A stretch of DNA of 53,874 bases from Planctomycetaceae bacterium (GTDB lineage Bacteria > Planctomycetota > Planctomycetia > Pirellulales > Pirellulaceae): positions 1-53,874 of the forward strand of contig PBTE01000038.1 in NCBI GenBank assembly GCA_002726515.1, written 5' to 3'. Below the pieces are notes generated by a model that saw nothing but the letters and a program-made list of their open reading frames with translations, searched no databases and had not been told where the DNA came from. The translations under genes and the position numbers were made by a program. Every line of letters begins with the position of its first letter. The first letter of the stretch is position 1. Positions 35,527 through 44,042 of the stretch are shown piece by piece.

Positions 35527-38406
35527 CTACGGGCTGGTGTCGCTTGTTGATCTCGAATCGGTGAGAAGCTCCAGGGCCACCTCACGCAACAAGGGGCTGT
35601 TCCCGCCACGGGGGGAGATCAGTCGAGCGCGGTATTGCAGCAGGCGAGAACCGATGGGAATACGAAAAAATTCGCCGGGCGTGATCCCGGTCCAGCTGGC
35701 ACGAGCCAGGTCCCGCTCATTTTCTCCCGCGCGAACGGCGAAATGAACCGCGGTCTGGTGTGGTGTCTGGCCCTCCCAGGTCAGTTTTATCCGCCCTGTT
35801 CCGGCAGGCAGTTGAACCGGAGGCGACAAGTAATCATGGCCCGGGGAACGATCGTAGATGCTTCCCGGGCTGATTCCGAGCGCGAAATGCGTGCCCATCG
35901 TGGGCAGGTGATCGCGACGTTCGGTGGAATAGCCATCCTGATGACCCCAATAGATGTACGCGCCGTACGTGTGGTCACCGTCCTTGATGTGATTATGGAC
36001 GATCAAGTCGGGGTAGTTGTCCTGATTCAAGTCGAGGACCTGCATGCCGCACGAGGACTCGGCGGGTAGTTCGGTGCGGTTCTGGTTGCTGTACTGGTGC
36101 GCGGCATTTCCCCAGTAAATGAAGACCGGCAGGCTGCGCGTGTGGGACGCCTTGTAGTTCCCGCTGGCGATGTCGAGGTGACCGTCACGATTGAAATCAT
36201 CGACAACCAGTTCGAGTGAAGTGAACGCCTCGACTCCCGTGCGTCGCTCGTTCGAAAACCCCTGGTCGCTTCCCCAGTAGATGAGGGTCTGCGTGTGCGG
36301 GTCGTTCGTGCTGAGCTCGTTAGAACCCGGCAGGATCATCTCCAGCCAACCGTTGTTGTCGAGATCAGCGAAGGTGGGAGCCGCTACCCCGTTGGTCTTG
36401 ACCAATGTCGATGGCACGGATCCGAATCCGTCCGGGCCGCCCCAAACGATTTCCGTTTCCATGGAGGGCGTCTCGCCCGAACAAAAGACCAGGTCCAGGT
36501 ATCCATCCTTGTTCAGGTCGGCGGTGGCCACGCCGCCACTTCCGATGGCCTGAACCTCCAAGCGGGTGCTGTTTTCGATTGAGAAGCCGTCTTTCGCACC
36601 CCAGAGGATGCGGCCGTGTGTTTTTGAGCGATCGTCGTAGAATGTTGTCACCAGTCCCATGTCGAGGTAGCCGTCGTGGTTAAAGTCTCCCACAGCAATG
36701 CTCTTGGACGTCACGTCGAGCACCGTATGTCGCACGAACCCCTGGGCGCCTCCCCAATAGATGTAGATCGAGCTTCCGGAAAAGACCACGTCCGGATAAC
36801 CGTCGTCGTTGAAATCGGCGATCTTCGAAAAATAAGGTCGCTCGGCGTGAAGCAAGGTCGCGTTTGCTTCGGAATAACGGTGTGCCGGATTACCCCAGAA
36901 GATGACCGATGGTAACCCTCCCCGGCGCCCGCTCAACTGGTTCATCAAGACGACTTCCGGCCGCTTGTCCCGATTCAGGTCCGCCGCCCCCACGCCCACG
37001 GGGCCGAATCCCTGAAGGTGTTTGCAGTTTGAAGGATCGAAGCCCTGTTTGCTGCCCCAGTAAATGTAGCTGGGGACATCGTAGGTCCTGCCATCGTGCT
37101 CATTGGCGAAGATAACCTCCGGGTACCCGTCGCCGTTGAGGTCTTGCGCCGCAACCGCCGCCGGCGAGAGTGTCGGAAGCAGCGTCTGCCGCTGCGCGTC
37201 CAGGCCGCCAGCCGATCCCCAGAAAATGCTTGATTCGGTTTCCAGCAATTCGTGGCTCGTCTCGACTTCTCCGGGCCCGTGATCGTGAGGCTTCTGCTGC
37301 CCCGACGCGAAAGCGATGTCTACATGGCCGTCCCGGTTAAAGTCGGCGGCCACGGCGTCCGTTGAGTTGTTGGCAGGCAGCGATAGCGGATTCTTCAACT
37401 GGAAATCCGGGTTGCCGAAATAGATGTCTGCCGTCTCCTGTCGGGAACAAACAATCAGCTCGCCGCGACCGTCGCCATTCAGATCGGCGGTCCTGACAAT
37501 GCGTGGATCGCCACCTTCAAGGATCACGCGAGAATCAGTGCCAAAGCCCTCTTCGCCGCCCAGGTAGACGTACAAGCTCTGGTGTTTCGCGTTGTTGTTC
37601 ACAAACGCCAGGTCGGGCCAGCGGTCGCCGTTGAAATCGCCCGCCGCGCAACTGCGTGCGCTGAGGGTCGGGATTTGCGTGCGTCGCTTGATGGAGAATC
37701 CATCCGGTGCTCCCCAGTAGACGTAGGAGTACTTGTGGTTCCTGTAGCCGAACCGATCGCCTGACTCGTTGCCGTAGTTGGAGAAGACGAGATCGGGGTA
37801 GTCGTCGCGATTCAGGTCCGCTACCGCGACGTCCGCGGCAAAGAGGGTCGGCAGTTCCGTGCGCCGGCGCGCCGAATAGCCCTCCGGTCCACCCCAGTAG
37901 ATGTAGGCCTCCAAGTCGACGTAGTAATTGTGGATTGTGTTGGGAAAGACGATGTCGACGTAGTCGTCGCGATTCAGGTCGACCAACTTGACCGGGCCGC
38001 CGCCAAAAGTCGGCAACAGAGATAGGTGCTGGCGGCTCTGCTGCATGGTGCGCGCCAGCTTGAACGCCGGGACTTCTTTCCAGAACGCCGGGAACAGCGA
38101 GTGGTACCCTTGTGGGGTTCCCCAGTGAATGAAGGCGTCGACGTTCTCGATCAGGTTATGGTCCTGGTTGAAAACAAGGTCAAGGTAGCCGTCACGGTTG
38201 AGGTCCCAGCGGGGAATCAATTGAACCAGCCCACCGCGCGAGACGTAGGTGTTTGCGCCGCCGTCGGCAAAGCTTCCCTGGCTGAAGTCTTGAAAACCGC
38301 GGTGGCGGATGACGCGCGCTCGCTGGGCGGCGACAGGGGAAACCGGCAAGCCTAAGAGAATCACCGTCAAGATGAACGACACGAATCGCAATTGGCTATG
38401 AAACAT
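35527..38406 (-). CDS. Secreted FG-GAP/VCBS protein with 14 repeats
   Basis: About 959 residues, exported (MFHSQLRFVSFILTVILLGL, cleavage near PVAAQR). Fourteen repeats are countable by their IYWG-type motif: IHWG, IYWG, VYWG, VYLG, IYFG, IFWG, IYWG, IFWG, IYWG, ILWG, IVWG, IYWG, IYWG, IYWG. Each is preceded by a calcium-type loop such as DLNRDGYLDLVF. Fourteen would suit two seven-bladed propellers of integrin-alpha style. After the repeats comes a short sandwich region with LSPPVQLPAGTGRIKLTWEG and ISPRGGNSPLLREVAL. Likely role: calcium-dependent carbohydrate or protein binding at the cell surface. Start could also be 38418 or 38433; a strong AAGGAG lies just before 38418. It is 41 bases after the hydrolase gene and 53 before the MFS gene. 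Confidence 0.82.
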   Translation of the reverse strand: MFHSQLRFVSFILTVILLGLPVSPVAAQRARVIRHRGFQDFSQGSFADGGANTYVSRGGLVQLIPRWDLNRDGYLDLVFNQDHNLIENVDAFIHWGTPQGYHSLFPAFWKEVPAFKLARTMQQSRQHLSLLPTFGGGPVKLVDLNRDDYVDIVFPNTIHNYYVDLEAYIYWGGPEGYSARRRTELPTLFAADVAVADLNRDDYPDLVFSNYGNESGDRFGYRNHKYSYVYWGAPDGFSIKRRTQIPTLSARSCAAGDFNGDRWPDLAFVNNNAKHQSLYVYLGGEEGFGTDSRVILEGGDPRIVRTADLNGDGRGELIVCSRQETADIYFGNPDFQLKNPLSLPANNSTDAVAADFNRDGHVDIAFASGQQKPHDHGPGEVETSHELLETESSIFWGSAGGLDAQRQTLLPTLSPAAVAAQDLNGDGYPEVIFANEHDGRTYDVPSYIYWGSKQGFDPSNCKHLQGFGPVGVGAADLNRDKRPEVVLMNQLSGRRGGLPSVIFWGNPAHRYSEANATLLHAERPYFSKIADFNDDGYPDVVFSGSSIYIYWGGAQGFVRHTVLDVTSKSIAVGDFNHDGYLDMGLVTTFYDDRSKTHGRILWGAKDGFSIENSTRLEVQAIGSGGVATADLNKDGYLDLVFCSGETPSMETEIVWGGPDGFGSVPSTLVKTNGVAAPTFADLDNNGWLEMILPGSNELSTNDPHTQTLIYWGSDQGFSNERRTGVEAFTSLELVVDDFNRDGHLDIASGNYKASHTRSLPVFIYWGNAAHQYSNQNRTELPAESSCGMQVLDLNQDNYPDLIVHNHIKDGDHTYGAYIYWGHQDGYSTERRDHLPTMGTHFALGISPGSIYDRSPGHDYLSPPVQLPAGTGRIKLTWEGQTPHQTAVHFAVRAGENERDLARASWTGITPGEFFRIPIGSRLLQYRARLISPRGGNSPLLREVALELLTDSRSTSDTSP

Positions 38407-38447
38407 GTAAGTTGACATCTCCTTGATAATCATCCTCTCCCCGTCCC

Positions 38448-40109
38448 TCAGTGATACCGCACCCACAGCTGAATACGCGTCACGCCGATTTCGCTGTGTA
38501 ATGCGCCTGCTCCGAAATCCGCCGCCAGGCGGTTGGCACCTTTCTTCAGGGGCGGTGCGGTCAGCTGGAACGTGACATCGTTTTCGACCCACTGCGGGTC
38601 GCTTAGCGCCGTATCGTTCAACTTGAACGTAATCTTGTCCCGGGCAGTCAGGGCCCGATCCAGCGACAAGGTGAGCTTCAACTCTTTGAGAAGCCCTGCG
38701 GACTGGGCCTTTTCCACTTCATCGCCGATCAGCATGCATTGCCGTGAGGTATTCGCTTTCAAGGAAAGCGGGACGATGCCCGGGACCGAGGCGTGATCGC
38801 GGCTGGAGGAACCCGAGCCGCTCATCACGTAGTGTTTGTCCCTGGTGGCGATGAGCCCGGGGTCCCCGATTTCTTGGATGACCGGGACGCAGTTAAAGAA
38901 CTTTCCCCCTTCTTTTCTCCCCACAAGACTGGGGGGAAACTTGAAGTTAAAAGTGTAGATGCCGTCCACCCCGCAACTGTGGTAATACGAGGCGAGAGCC
39001 CGATCCTGTTCCAGCCCCCGGGATCGATAGAAGCCGATGTAAAACAGCACGTTGTTTCGGTGCGCCTTCTCGATCCAGTGGACGGCGGGGATGGAATAGT
39101 GATTGTAATCGCTGCCGACAACCAGGATGTCGATCAGTCCTTCCCGGAGCAAGGTACTGACATCCAGTCCCAGCTTCAGGCACAATTCCGGAGAGTCGAA
39201 CACGCGGGCAGCCAGCAGGAAGGGACGTTTGCGCTGGACTTCGATCTCCATCATTCGCTTGCGGATGCGACGGAAGAAGTCGGTCATGATCTCGATATGC
39301 CTGGCCTCAACAGGCTTGTCATCCAGCGAGGGTTTGAACAACATGGGCCAGCGGAAAAAGTCCAGCTCGATGCCGTCCACGTCGTACCGGGTGCCAAGTT
39401 CTTCGATCATGCCCACACGCAGATCGCGAACCGGCTTGTGCGCGTAGTCGAGCGCCGACCAGTACAGGTAGCGGCGGTCCGTCTCGGGATAGGTGCCGCG
39501 TACCTCGAGGCAGTATTCGGGATGTTCCCGCTTGAATTTCATGGAAAAATCCGGCCCGTGCCAGGAGTCCTGGATAGCGTTCATACGGATGCTGCCGAAC
39601 ACTTCCTTGCCGTGTTCGTGGCCGAAGTCGACGGCCAGTTTCAGCGGTTCTGCGCCGGCGTCGCGCAGCGATTTGATGCGGTGCCACAGGTTCGTGTAGT
39701 TTGCGCCCCAGGGTATGTCTGCTTGTGGTTGGGCCGTGGGTGGATAGGCCTCGTAGAACTCTTTACCCACCGGCTCGCCGAACTGGGCGTCGTACGCCAG
39801 GGTCTCCGGACCGTGGGTGACGCTCAACCAAATGCTGTCGACCTGGCTGTCCACGGTGTAGGTCAGGCGGTAACCCAGGTAGCCCGCAGCGGTCGCCGCT
39901 TCCTCCTGAAGGAGGCTGCCGTTGTCGTCGTTGAGGATGATGCGCCGTTGACGACAAACGGCCTGGGCGCGGTTGGGCAACCCCCGGGCGACAAGCCCGG
40001 TACCGGTCGCCTTGTCGGCCAGCGCTCGGTGTTCTCCAGCAGACGTCGCAGCACAGATCACGACAGTCACCAGAGCATGCCGTAGTGCGAGGAACTGCTT
40101 GACATTCAT
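38448..40109 (-). CDS. Secreted GH10-like hydrolase (GHL10-type barrel)
   Basis: A 553-residue exported protein (MNVKQFLALRHALVTVVICA, cleavage near SAGEH). It appears to be a TIM-barrel hydrolase of the family-10-like group found in planctomycetes: VDSIWLSVTHG, DVDGIELDFFRWP (the E and D are good catalytic candidates), RPFLLAARVFDSP, LIDILVVGSDYNHYSIP and CGVDGIYTFNFKFPP. A C-terminal beta-sandwich follows (KLTLSLDRALTARDKITFKL, ending ITRIQLWVRY-like). GGGAGAAG lies 5 bases before ATG 40109, and the start overlaps the stop of the upstream BNR gene in an ATGA. The paralogue at 50013-51770 shares every landmark. Substrate unknown. Confidence 0.75.
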   Translation of the reverse strand: MNVKQFLALRHALVTVVICAATSAGEHRALADKATGTGLVARGLPNRAQAVCRQRRIILNDDNGSLLQEEAATAAGYLGYRLTYTVDSQVDSIWLSVTHGPETLAYDAQFGEPVGKEFYEAYPPTAQPQADIPWGANYTNLWHRIKSLRDAGAEPLKLAVDFGHEHGKEVFGSIRMNAIQDSWHGPDFSMKFKREHPEYCLEVRGTYPETDRRYLYWSALDYAHKPVRDLRVGMIEELGTRYDVDGIELDFFRWPMLFKPSLDDKPVEARHIEIMTDFFRRIRKRMMEIEVQRKRPFLLAARVFDSPELCLKLGLDVSTLLREGLIDILVVGSDYNHYSIPAVHWIEKAHRNNVLFYIGFYRSRGLEQDRALASYYHSCGVDGIYTFNFKFPPSLVGRKEGGKFFNCVPVIQEIGDPGLIATRDKHYVMSGSGSSSRDHASVPGIVPLSLKANTSRQCMLIGDEVEKAQSAGLLKELKLTLSLDRALTARDKITFKLNDTALSDPQWVENDVTFQLTAPPLKKGANRLAADFGAGALHSEIGVTRIQLWVRYH

Positions 40110-41389
40110 TGCTGCTTCTCCCATTTGACGGTGAAATACGTGCCCATCAGGTCACCGCGGCGGCGCTCCTTGGTGCCTATGGTGGCGGTCGGATCCAGGC
40201 GAGCGTAGGTGACCAGTAACGTAGCGGGCGCCACCTCCTCCAGTGCCAGCTGATTCCACGAATCCCAACCCTTGGCTCCCATGTAGAATTGGAAATGGCC
40301 CAGCCACGTTTGGCCCCCGTCGGGACTGAACGCCAGCCAGTTCATGGGACGACCATAACCGAGCACGATCAGGCCGCTACTCATCTCGATCACACAAGGA
40401 CTCACGCCTCGGTCGGCCACAGGATCGGCATGGCTCCAGGTCATTCCTCCATCATGCGAGGTGCTCATGTGCAGCGGCCGGATGCCGCCGCCGGCTACTG
40501 TGCGCATGAAACAAAGCAGCTCGCCGCTGGAGAGTGCTACCATATCGGGCTCGGCAAATCCCAGTATCCTCTTGCGGGTGTGACGGGTTGCGTCGAACGC
40601 CACTGTTGCACGATAGTGCCATGTGCGGCCTCCATCATCTGAATGGATCACGACGACGCGGTTTTTTTGAAATTTTTTCACGTGAATGCGTCCGATCTTC
40701 ATCACCCACGTGTCGTACGTTACGATCGGGTCCTCTTCAAACGTGGCGTAACCATGGGACAACAGGCTGCCATCGGGAAGTTCTACGATGCGGCCATGGT
40801 TCATCACGAGCATTTTGCATTGCGAGGGCATGAAGATGATTGCCGATTCGGCCGTCTCGGTCAGCCCGCTGTCGGCAGAACGGATCAATTCCGCAGACCT
40901 CTGCACCAGTCCGGGCCTTTCGCTGGGGTGCAACTTGTGAGGAGGACGGCCATCGGTGGTCCTGCCGGTGAATTGCAAGGTCACGCCGTCGGCAGTCCTG
41001 CAGGGGTAGAGTTGGAATTGGGATTTGACAGGACGCCAGGTCCTCCCAGCATCATTGGATCGGAGTTGCGTCTTGCCCGCCTTGACCTGAATATCCCCAT
41101 TGGGAAATTTGACAAGGCTGCCGACGAAACCGCGGTCCGTGCCGATGTCCTTTTGCGGGATGATCACGTCGGTGCGGCCGCGTTCGACCGTGATGCCGGC
41201 CGCCGCAAGTTGGTCACGTACGTCCCTCAGCCCGTCGGTCTTCAAGCCCCTGGGGATGTTGTGGCCGAAGGGCTCGTTCTTCGACCAGTGCGACTCAAGT
41301 GACTGACGGTTCGAATCCCGATCATCTCCCGGCGCGGCACCGATCATCAGGAAGGTGATCATCAAAACGGAGAATATTGTATGTTTCAT
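40106..41389 (-). CDS. Secreted exo-sialidase-like BNR-repeat protein
   Basis: A 427-residue protein with a signal peptide (MKHTIFSVLMITFLMIGA, cleavage near APGDD). Asp-box-type motifs are visible as SNDAGRTW, HSDDGGRTW, TSHDGGMTW and SPDGGQTW, spread over the protein as in six-bladed sialidase propellers. The conserved loops FAEPDMVALSSGELLCFMRT and DRGVSPCVIEMSSGLIVLGY fit the family. Catalytic arginines and Tyr/Glu cannot be placed with certainty, so a binding or other hydrolytic role remains possible. It is the first gene of the minus-strand operon running to 34238; its stop overlaps the next start by four bases, so the two are likely translationally coupled. Ribosome site weak. Confidence 0.78.
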   Translation of the reverse strand: MKHTIFSVLMITFLMIGAAPGDDRDSNRQSLESHWSKNEPFGHNIPRGLKTDGLRDVRDQLAAAGITVERGRTDVIIPQKDIGTDRGFVGSLVKFPNGDIQVKAGKTQLRSNDAGRTWRPVKSQFQLYPCRTADGVTLQFTGRTTDGRPPHKLHPSERPGLVQRSAELIRSADSGLTETAESAIIFMPSQCKMLVMNHGRIVELPDGSLLSHGYATFEEDPIVTYDTWVMKIGRIHVKKFQKNRVVVIHSDDGGRTWHYRATVAFDATRHTRKRILGFAEPDMVALSSGELLCFMRTVAGGGIRPLHMSTSHDGGMTWSHADPVADRGVSPCVIEMSSGLIVLGYGRPMNWLAFSPDGGQTWLGHFQFYMGAKGWDSWNQLALEEVAPATLLVTYARLDPTATIGTKERRRGDLMGTYFTVKWEKQQ

Positions 41390-41751
41390 GACGATCAAAC
41401 CTCAGGGAATTTTGCAGAGTATGGATAGATTACACCAGCGCGGATAGACATCGCAACTATTCAGCCAGTTAATTTTCTCTGCTAACAATCGTGATTGCAA
41501 ACGGTTTGTGATACGAAGGCATGAGGTGTCGATGTTCGATACTTGGTTGCCGAGAGACGATTAAGCAACTAGAAGAGTGCTTCCGGAATCCAAGACAGGT
41601 CCTTTGCAGCGTATCTTGCGGGGCTTGCACCGTTCACAGACGTTGTCTACGATCGCCCTGTCGGGCCACACTGCGTGGCGAATTCACCTATCTGTCGGCC
41701 CTGGCATTCGCCGGATGGCGGCACAGTTCGGCGAACGGTTGTGTTTTTTCG
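41390..41751. other. Divergent intergenic region with operator-like dyads
   Basis: These 362 bases separate the leftward BNR operon from the rightward methyltransferase. The open frame upstream of the methyltransferase (from 41521) is Cys/Arg-rich with no domain and is taken as non-coding. Two adjacent dyads lie at 41486-41512. Confidence 0.45.
41486..41512. promoter_or_regulatory. Operator-like adjacent inverted repeats
   Basis: CAATC-gt-GATTG (41486-41497) abuts ATTG-CAAAC-g-GTTTG-TGAT (41494-41512). The second resembles operators of LacI-family regulators in having a CAAAC/GTTTG core, though it has an odd centre. It lies about 100 bases ahead of the BNR operon start, a plausible site for carbohydrate control. 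Confidence 0.35.
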
Positions 41752-42588
41752 ATGACGCAAAGATCTGGAAACTATCCCATCGAACTGCGCGTCGGAGAGG
41801 TTGAGCGACTGCGAATTCAGGCCGCGGCCATGGCCTTCGATGCCGGAGTGATGCTCGACCGGATCTCCGTGCAACCCGGCTGGCATTGCCTGGATCTGGG
41901 TTGTGGTGCCGGAGGCGTCGTGGACCTGCTCAGCGCGCGAGTCGGTGCAACGGGGCGGGTGGTCGGTCTTGATGCCGATCCTTCTTTGTTGTCTGCAGCA
42001 CGGAAGTGGGCTGAAATGCTGGGGCTCGCCAATGTCGAGTTCGTCGCGGCGGATGCCTACCGTACAGGCTTGCCCCGGGAAGCTTTCGACCTGGTCCATG
42101 TCCGTTTCCTGGCCGGTACGGCGGGGCAGGTGGACGACCTGCTCTGCGAGGCGCTGGCGCTGGTGAAGCCCGGTGGGATCCTCGCCTTCCAGGAAGCGGA
42201 TGTCTCCACCTGGAACTGCTATCCCGCTCACCCCGCCTGGGATCGGCTGAAGAAGGCCCTTGAGGAGGGGTTTGCTTCCGCCGGTGGGGACCTGCACTTG
42301 GGCCAACGGCTCTACAGACTGCTACGTCATTGCGGACTGGAAAACGTCAGATACCGTCCATTTCTGGTCGGGGTCACGCGGGAGGATCCGATGACTGACA
42401 TTCTACCTGCAACCATCGAGTCCATTCGCAAGACGCTGCTGGCAAACCACTTGATCGACGCTGCCGAGTTGGAGACAACACTCACAGATTGTCGACAGCA
42501 CCTGGCCGACCCGGACACCGTCTTTACGACTTGCCTGGTAGCCCAGGTTTGGGGCCGCAAGGTGACCGAACCGGGTGGGATCACCTGA
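41752..42588 (+). CDS. Class I SAM-dependent methyltransferase
   Basis: A 278-residue methyltransferase with a Rossmann core. Motif I is CLDLGCGAGGVVDLL (about residues 45-59), the acidic residue at the end of strand 2 is in VVGLDADPSLL, motif II-like VEFVAADAYRTGLP, and the post-motif segment FDLVHVRFLAGTAGQVDDLL with LVKPGGILAFQE. This is the UbiE/methyltransferase-domain-25-like type; the substrate is unknown. The chosen ATG 41752 (MTQRSGNYPIELRVGEVERL) gives a normal length. The frame could extend to 41521, but the added 77 residues are unlike any domain. No clear ribosome site. It converges with the PhyH gene 124 bases later. Confidence 0.85.
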   Translation: MTQRSGNYPIELRVGEVERLRIQAAAMAFDAGVMLDRISVQPGWHCLDLGCGAGGVVDLLSARVGATGRVVGLDADPSLLSAARKWAEMLGLANVEFVAADAYRTGLPREAFDLVHVRFLAGTAGQVDDLLCEALALVKPGGILAFQEADVSTWNCYPAHPAWDRLKKALEEGFASAGGDLHLGQRLYRLLRHCGLENVRYRPFLVGVTREDPMTDILPATIESIRKTLLANHLIDAAELETTLTDCRQHLADPDTVFTTCLVAQVWGRKVTEPGGIT

Positions 42589-42712
42589 CACCGACCCATC
42601 TCTGCGCCAACGCGGCTGACCTGATTCATACCGGTTCAGCGTGTTCAGGATTTCGTAAACAGAGCACCTGTTTGCAGTGAAAACTGGATGGAGAGGCGGT
42701 GGAGAACAGCAG

Positions 42713-43549
42713 CTAGGTCTGTCCGTCACGGCGCAGACCCTGCGGCAGGCCCGGTTGATCCTTGTCGAGTACCGAGTGCGAAAAGCAGGGCCACGATTGG
42801 CCGCCCAGGTGTTGCCACTCTTCGGCACAGAGCCAGGCCAGTAGCTGTGCGGCCCGAACAGTGAATGGGGGAACCTCCTTGTCGGGCCAGGAAAAGTTGA
42901 AGGCGGGATCCGTGTTCCAGTCCCGGCACGGTGGGACGGTGCGCCAGTAGTTGTATTTAAGGTTGTTCCGGATTCCGGTGGCTGTGCTGGCGCTGCGGCG
43001 ATGCCAGATCGAGTAGACAGTCAGGAAGATCGTGCCTGGCGCGGAGACAGTCAGTACGGACTCTTTTAAACTGCGGAGGCGACTTAGAAACCCTCCGTAC
43101 CCTCTCTGAAGATGACTTCCCGGCAGGATCTCCGTGGGGCCCATCTCGCGGCTTACGCCTTCCGGGTAGTAGAACACCTGCAGGTAGTCCAGTCGGGACG
43201 TGATAATCGATCCACCGTCCTGGTGCCAGTTGAGGGCGGGTGCCGGGCAGTGGACTCGGTGATTGGACATCAGGATCGGGAGTGCGAAGTTCTTACCGAG
43301 TAACGACCTGACCGCCCCGGCGGCTTGGGGGTTCTTGATCACCCCGTCGACGAACCAGTCCTCTGTCAGGATTTCGAAAGGCTCGGCGGAGTCGTGCGTG
43401 TTGAGGAAATCGACCACGCGAGTGTTGATCTTGTCCGGGACGACGCCTTCGAGTATCAGGTAACCGTTTCTGCAGAAGTCCATCACCTGCTGGTCGTCGA
43501 GGGTCGCCTCGCAGTCGTGTTTTTCACCAACCAGGTCGGGCTTTCTCAT
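42713..43549 (-). CDS. Phytanoyl-CoA dioxygenase (PhyH) family protein
   Basis: A 278-residue Fe(II)/2-oxoglutarate oxygenase. Visible parts: the N-terminal FCRNGYLILEGVVP, iron ligands H and D in LNWHQDGGSI, MGPTEILPGSHLQRGY, and the distal region YSIWHRRSASTATGIRNNLK, with the second iron histidine and the arginine for 2-oxoglutarate. The start ATG 43549 overlaps the stop of the upstream small gene (ATGA), so the two are translationally coupled; a longer frame to 43636 is rejected. It differs clearly from the PhyH protein at 17957-18919. Substrate unknown; natural-product or osmolyte hydroxylation are examples in the family. Confidence 0.84.
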   Translation of the reverse strand: MRKPDLVGEKHDCEATLDDQQVMDFCRNGYLILEGVVPDKINTRVVDFLNTHDSAEPFEILTEDWFVDGVIKNPQAAGAVRSLLGKNFALPILMSNHRVHCPAPALNWHQDGGSIITSRLDYLQVFYYPEGVSREMGPTEILPGSHLQRGYGGFLSRLRSLKESVLTVSAPGTIFLTVYSIWHRRSASTATGIRNNLKYNYWRTVPPCRDWNTDPAFNFSWPDKEVPPFTVRAAQLLAWLCAEEWQHLGGQSWPCFSHSVLDKDQPGLPQGLRRDGQT

Positions 43550-43905
43550 TTCTCCAGAATAAACTCCCATTTCATGCCCCCGTAGTCCGGGTCGAGGTGC
43601 GCCAGCGTCAGTTCGGGGAACTTGATGACGCGCCACCCGTCGCTCATGGCTTCCAGAACCGTCTGGTAGGGCCAGTCTTCAGGATCGTCCGGACCATCGT
43701 CGACGCTGCCGTTCTCCACGATGGACATCCCCAGTACCGGTGATTCGAGGTCCGTGGTGTGGGTTTGCAGGTACAGGAGCCGCTGGCCGGTCGGCGACAC
43801 CCGGCCCTGCTTCAGTTGTTTCAGGGCTTGCTCGAGGTCTGCCGCGGTGAGTGTGCCTTGTTTGAGCTTTCCGAGCCACTGCGAGACTCGAGCCGCATCC
43901 ACCAT
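43546..43905 (-). CDS. Small unknown protein coupled to PhyH
   Basis: A 119-residue protein with no family I recognise. The first half is helical and Gln/Lys/Leu-rich (VSQWLGKLKQGTLTAADLEQ, ALKQLKQGRVSPTGQRLL). The second half is acidic then aromatic (VDDGPDDPEDWPYQTVLEAM, ending GGMKWEFILEK). No signal peptide or membrane helix. GGGAGAG about 7 bases ahead of the ATG supports the start. Its stop overlaps the PhyH start by four bases. This coupling suggests a partner or regulator of that oxygenase, which is inference only. Confidence 0.65.
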   Translation of the reverse strand: MVDAARVSQWLGKLKQGTLTAADLEQALKQLKQGRVSPTGQRLLYLQTHTTDLESPVLGMSIVENGSVDDGPDDPEDWPYQTVLEAMSDGWRVIKFPELTLAHLDPDYGGMKWEFILEK

Positions 43906-43975
43906 TGGTTTCTCTCCCTGTGGGGCTGAAGGGCTGCAGTTTACCCGAAGGGATCCGGGGCGACAATCGACTATG

Positions 43976-44008
43976 AAAAAACGGGCCGGGGGGCTTCCCC
44001 CGACCCGT
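43976..44008 (-). terminator. Strong intrinsic terminator of the LEPR-XLL-like gene
   Basis: On the minus strand ACGGGTCGGGGG pairs with CCCCCGGCCCGT (one mismatch) around a 4-base loop (44008-43981), followed directly by TTTTTT. It starts 35 bases after the stop at 44043. It separates this gene from the small leftward gene at 43905. Confidence 0.85.
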
Positions 44009-44042
44009 GCGCTGCACAGGAGCCGTTGTTTTCCCGTTGCGG

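Noticed and set aside
38793-40085. Plus-strand open frame of 430 codons
   Set aside because: It is fully antisense to the GH10-like hydrolase gene, whose signal peptide, barrel motifs and coupled start are convincing; the antisense frame has none.
40106-41389. Confident assignment as an active sialidase
   Set aside because: Asp-boxes are clear, but the catalytic arginine triad and Tyr/Glu pair cannot be placed by eye.
43981-44008. Terminator on the plus strand
   Set aside because: The T-run occurs only on the minus strand; on the plus strand the hairpin is preceded by A residues and followed by mixed sequence.
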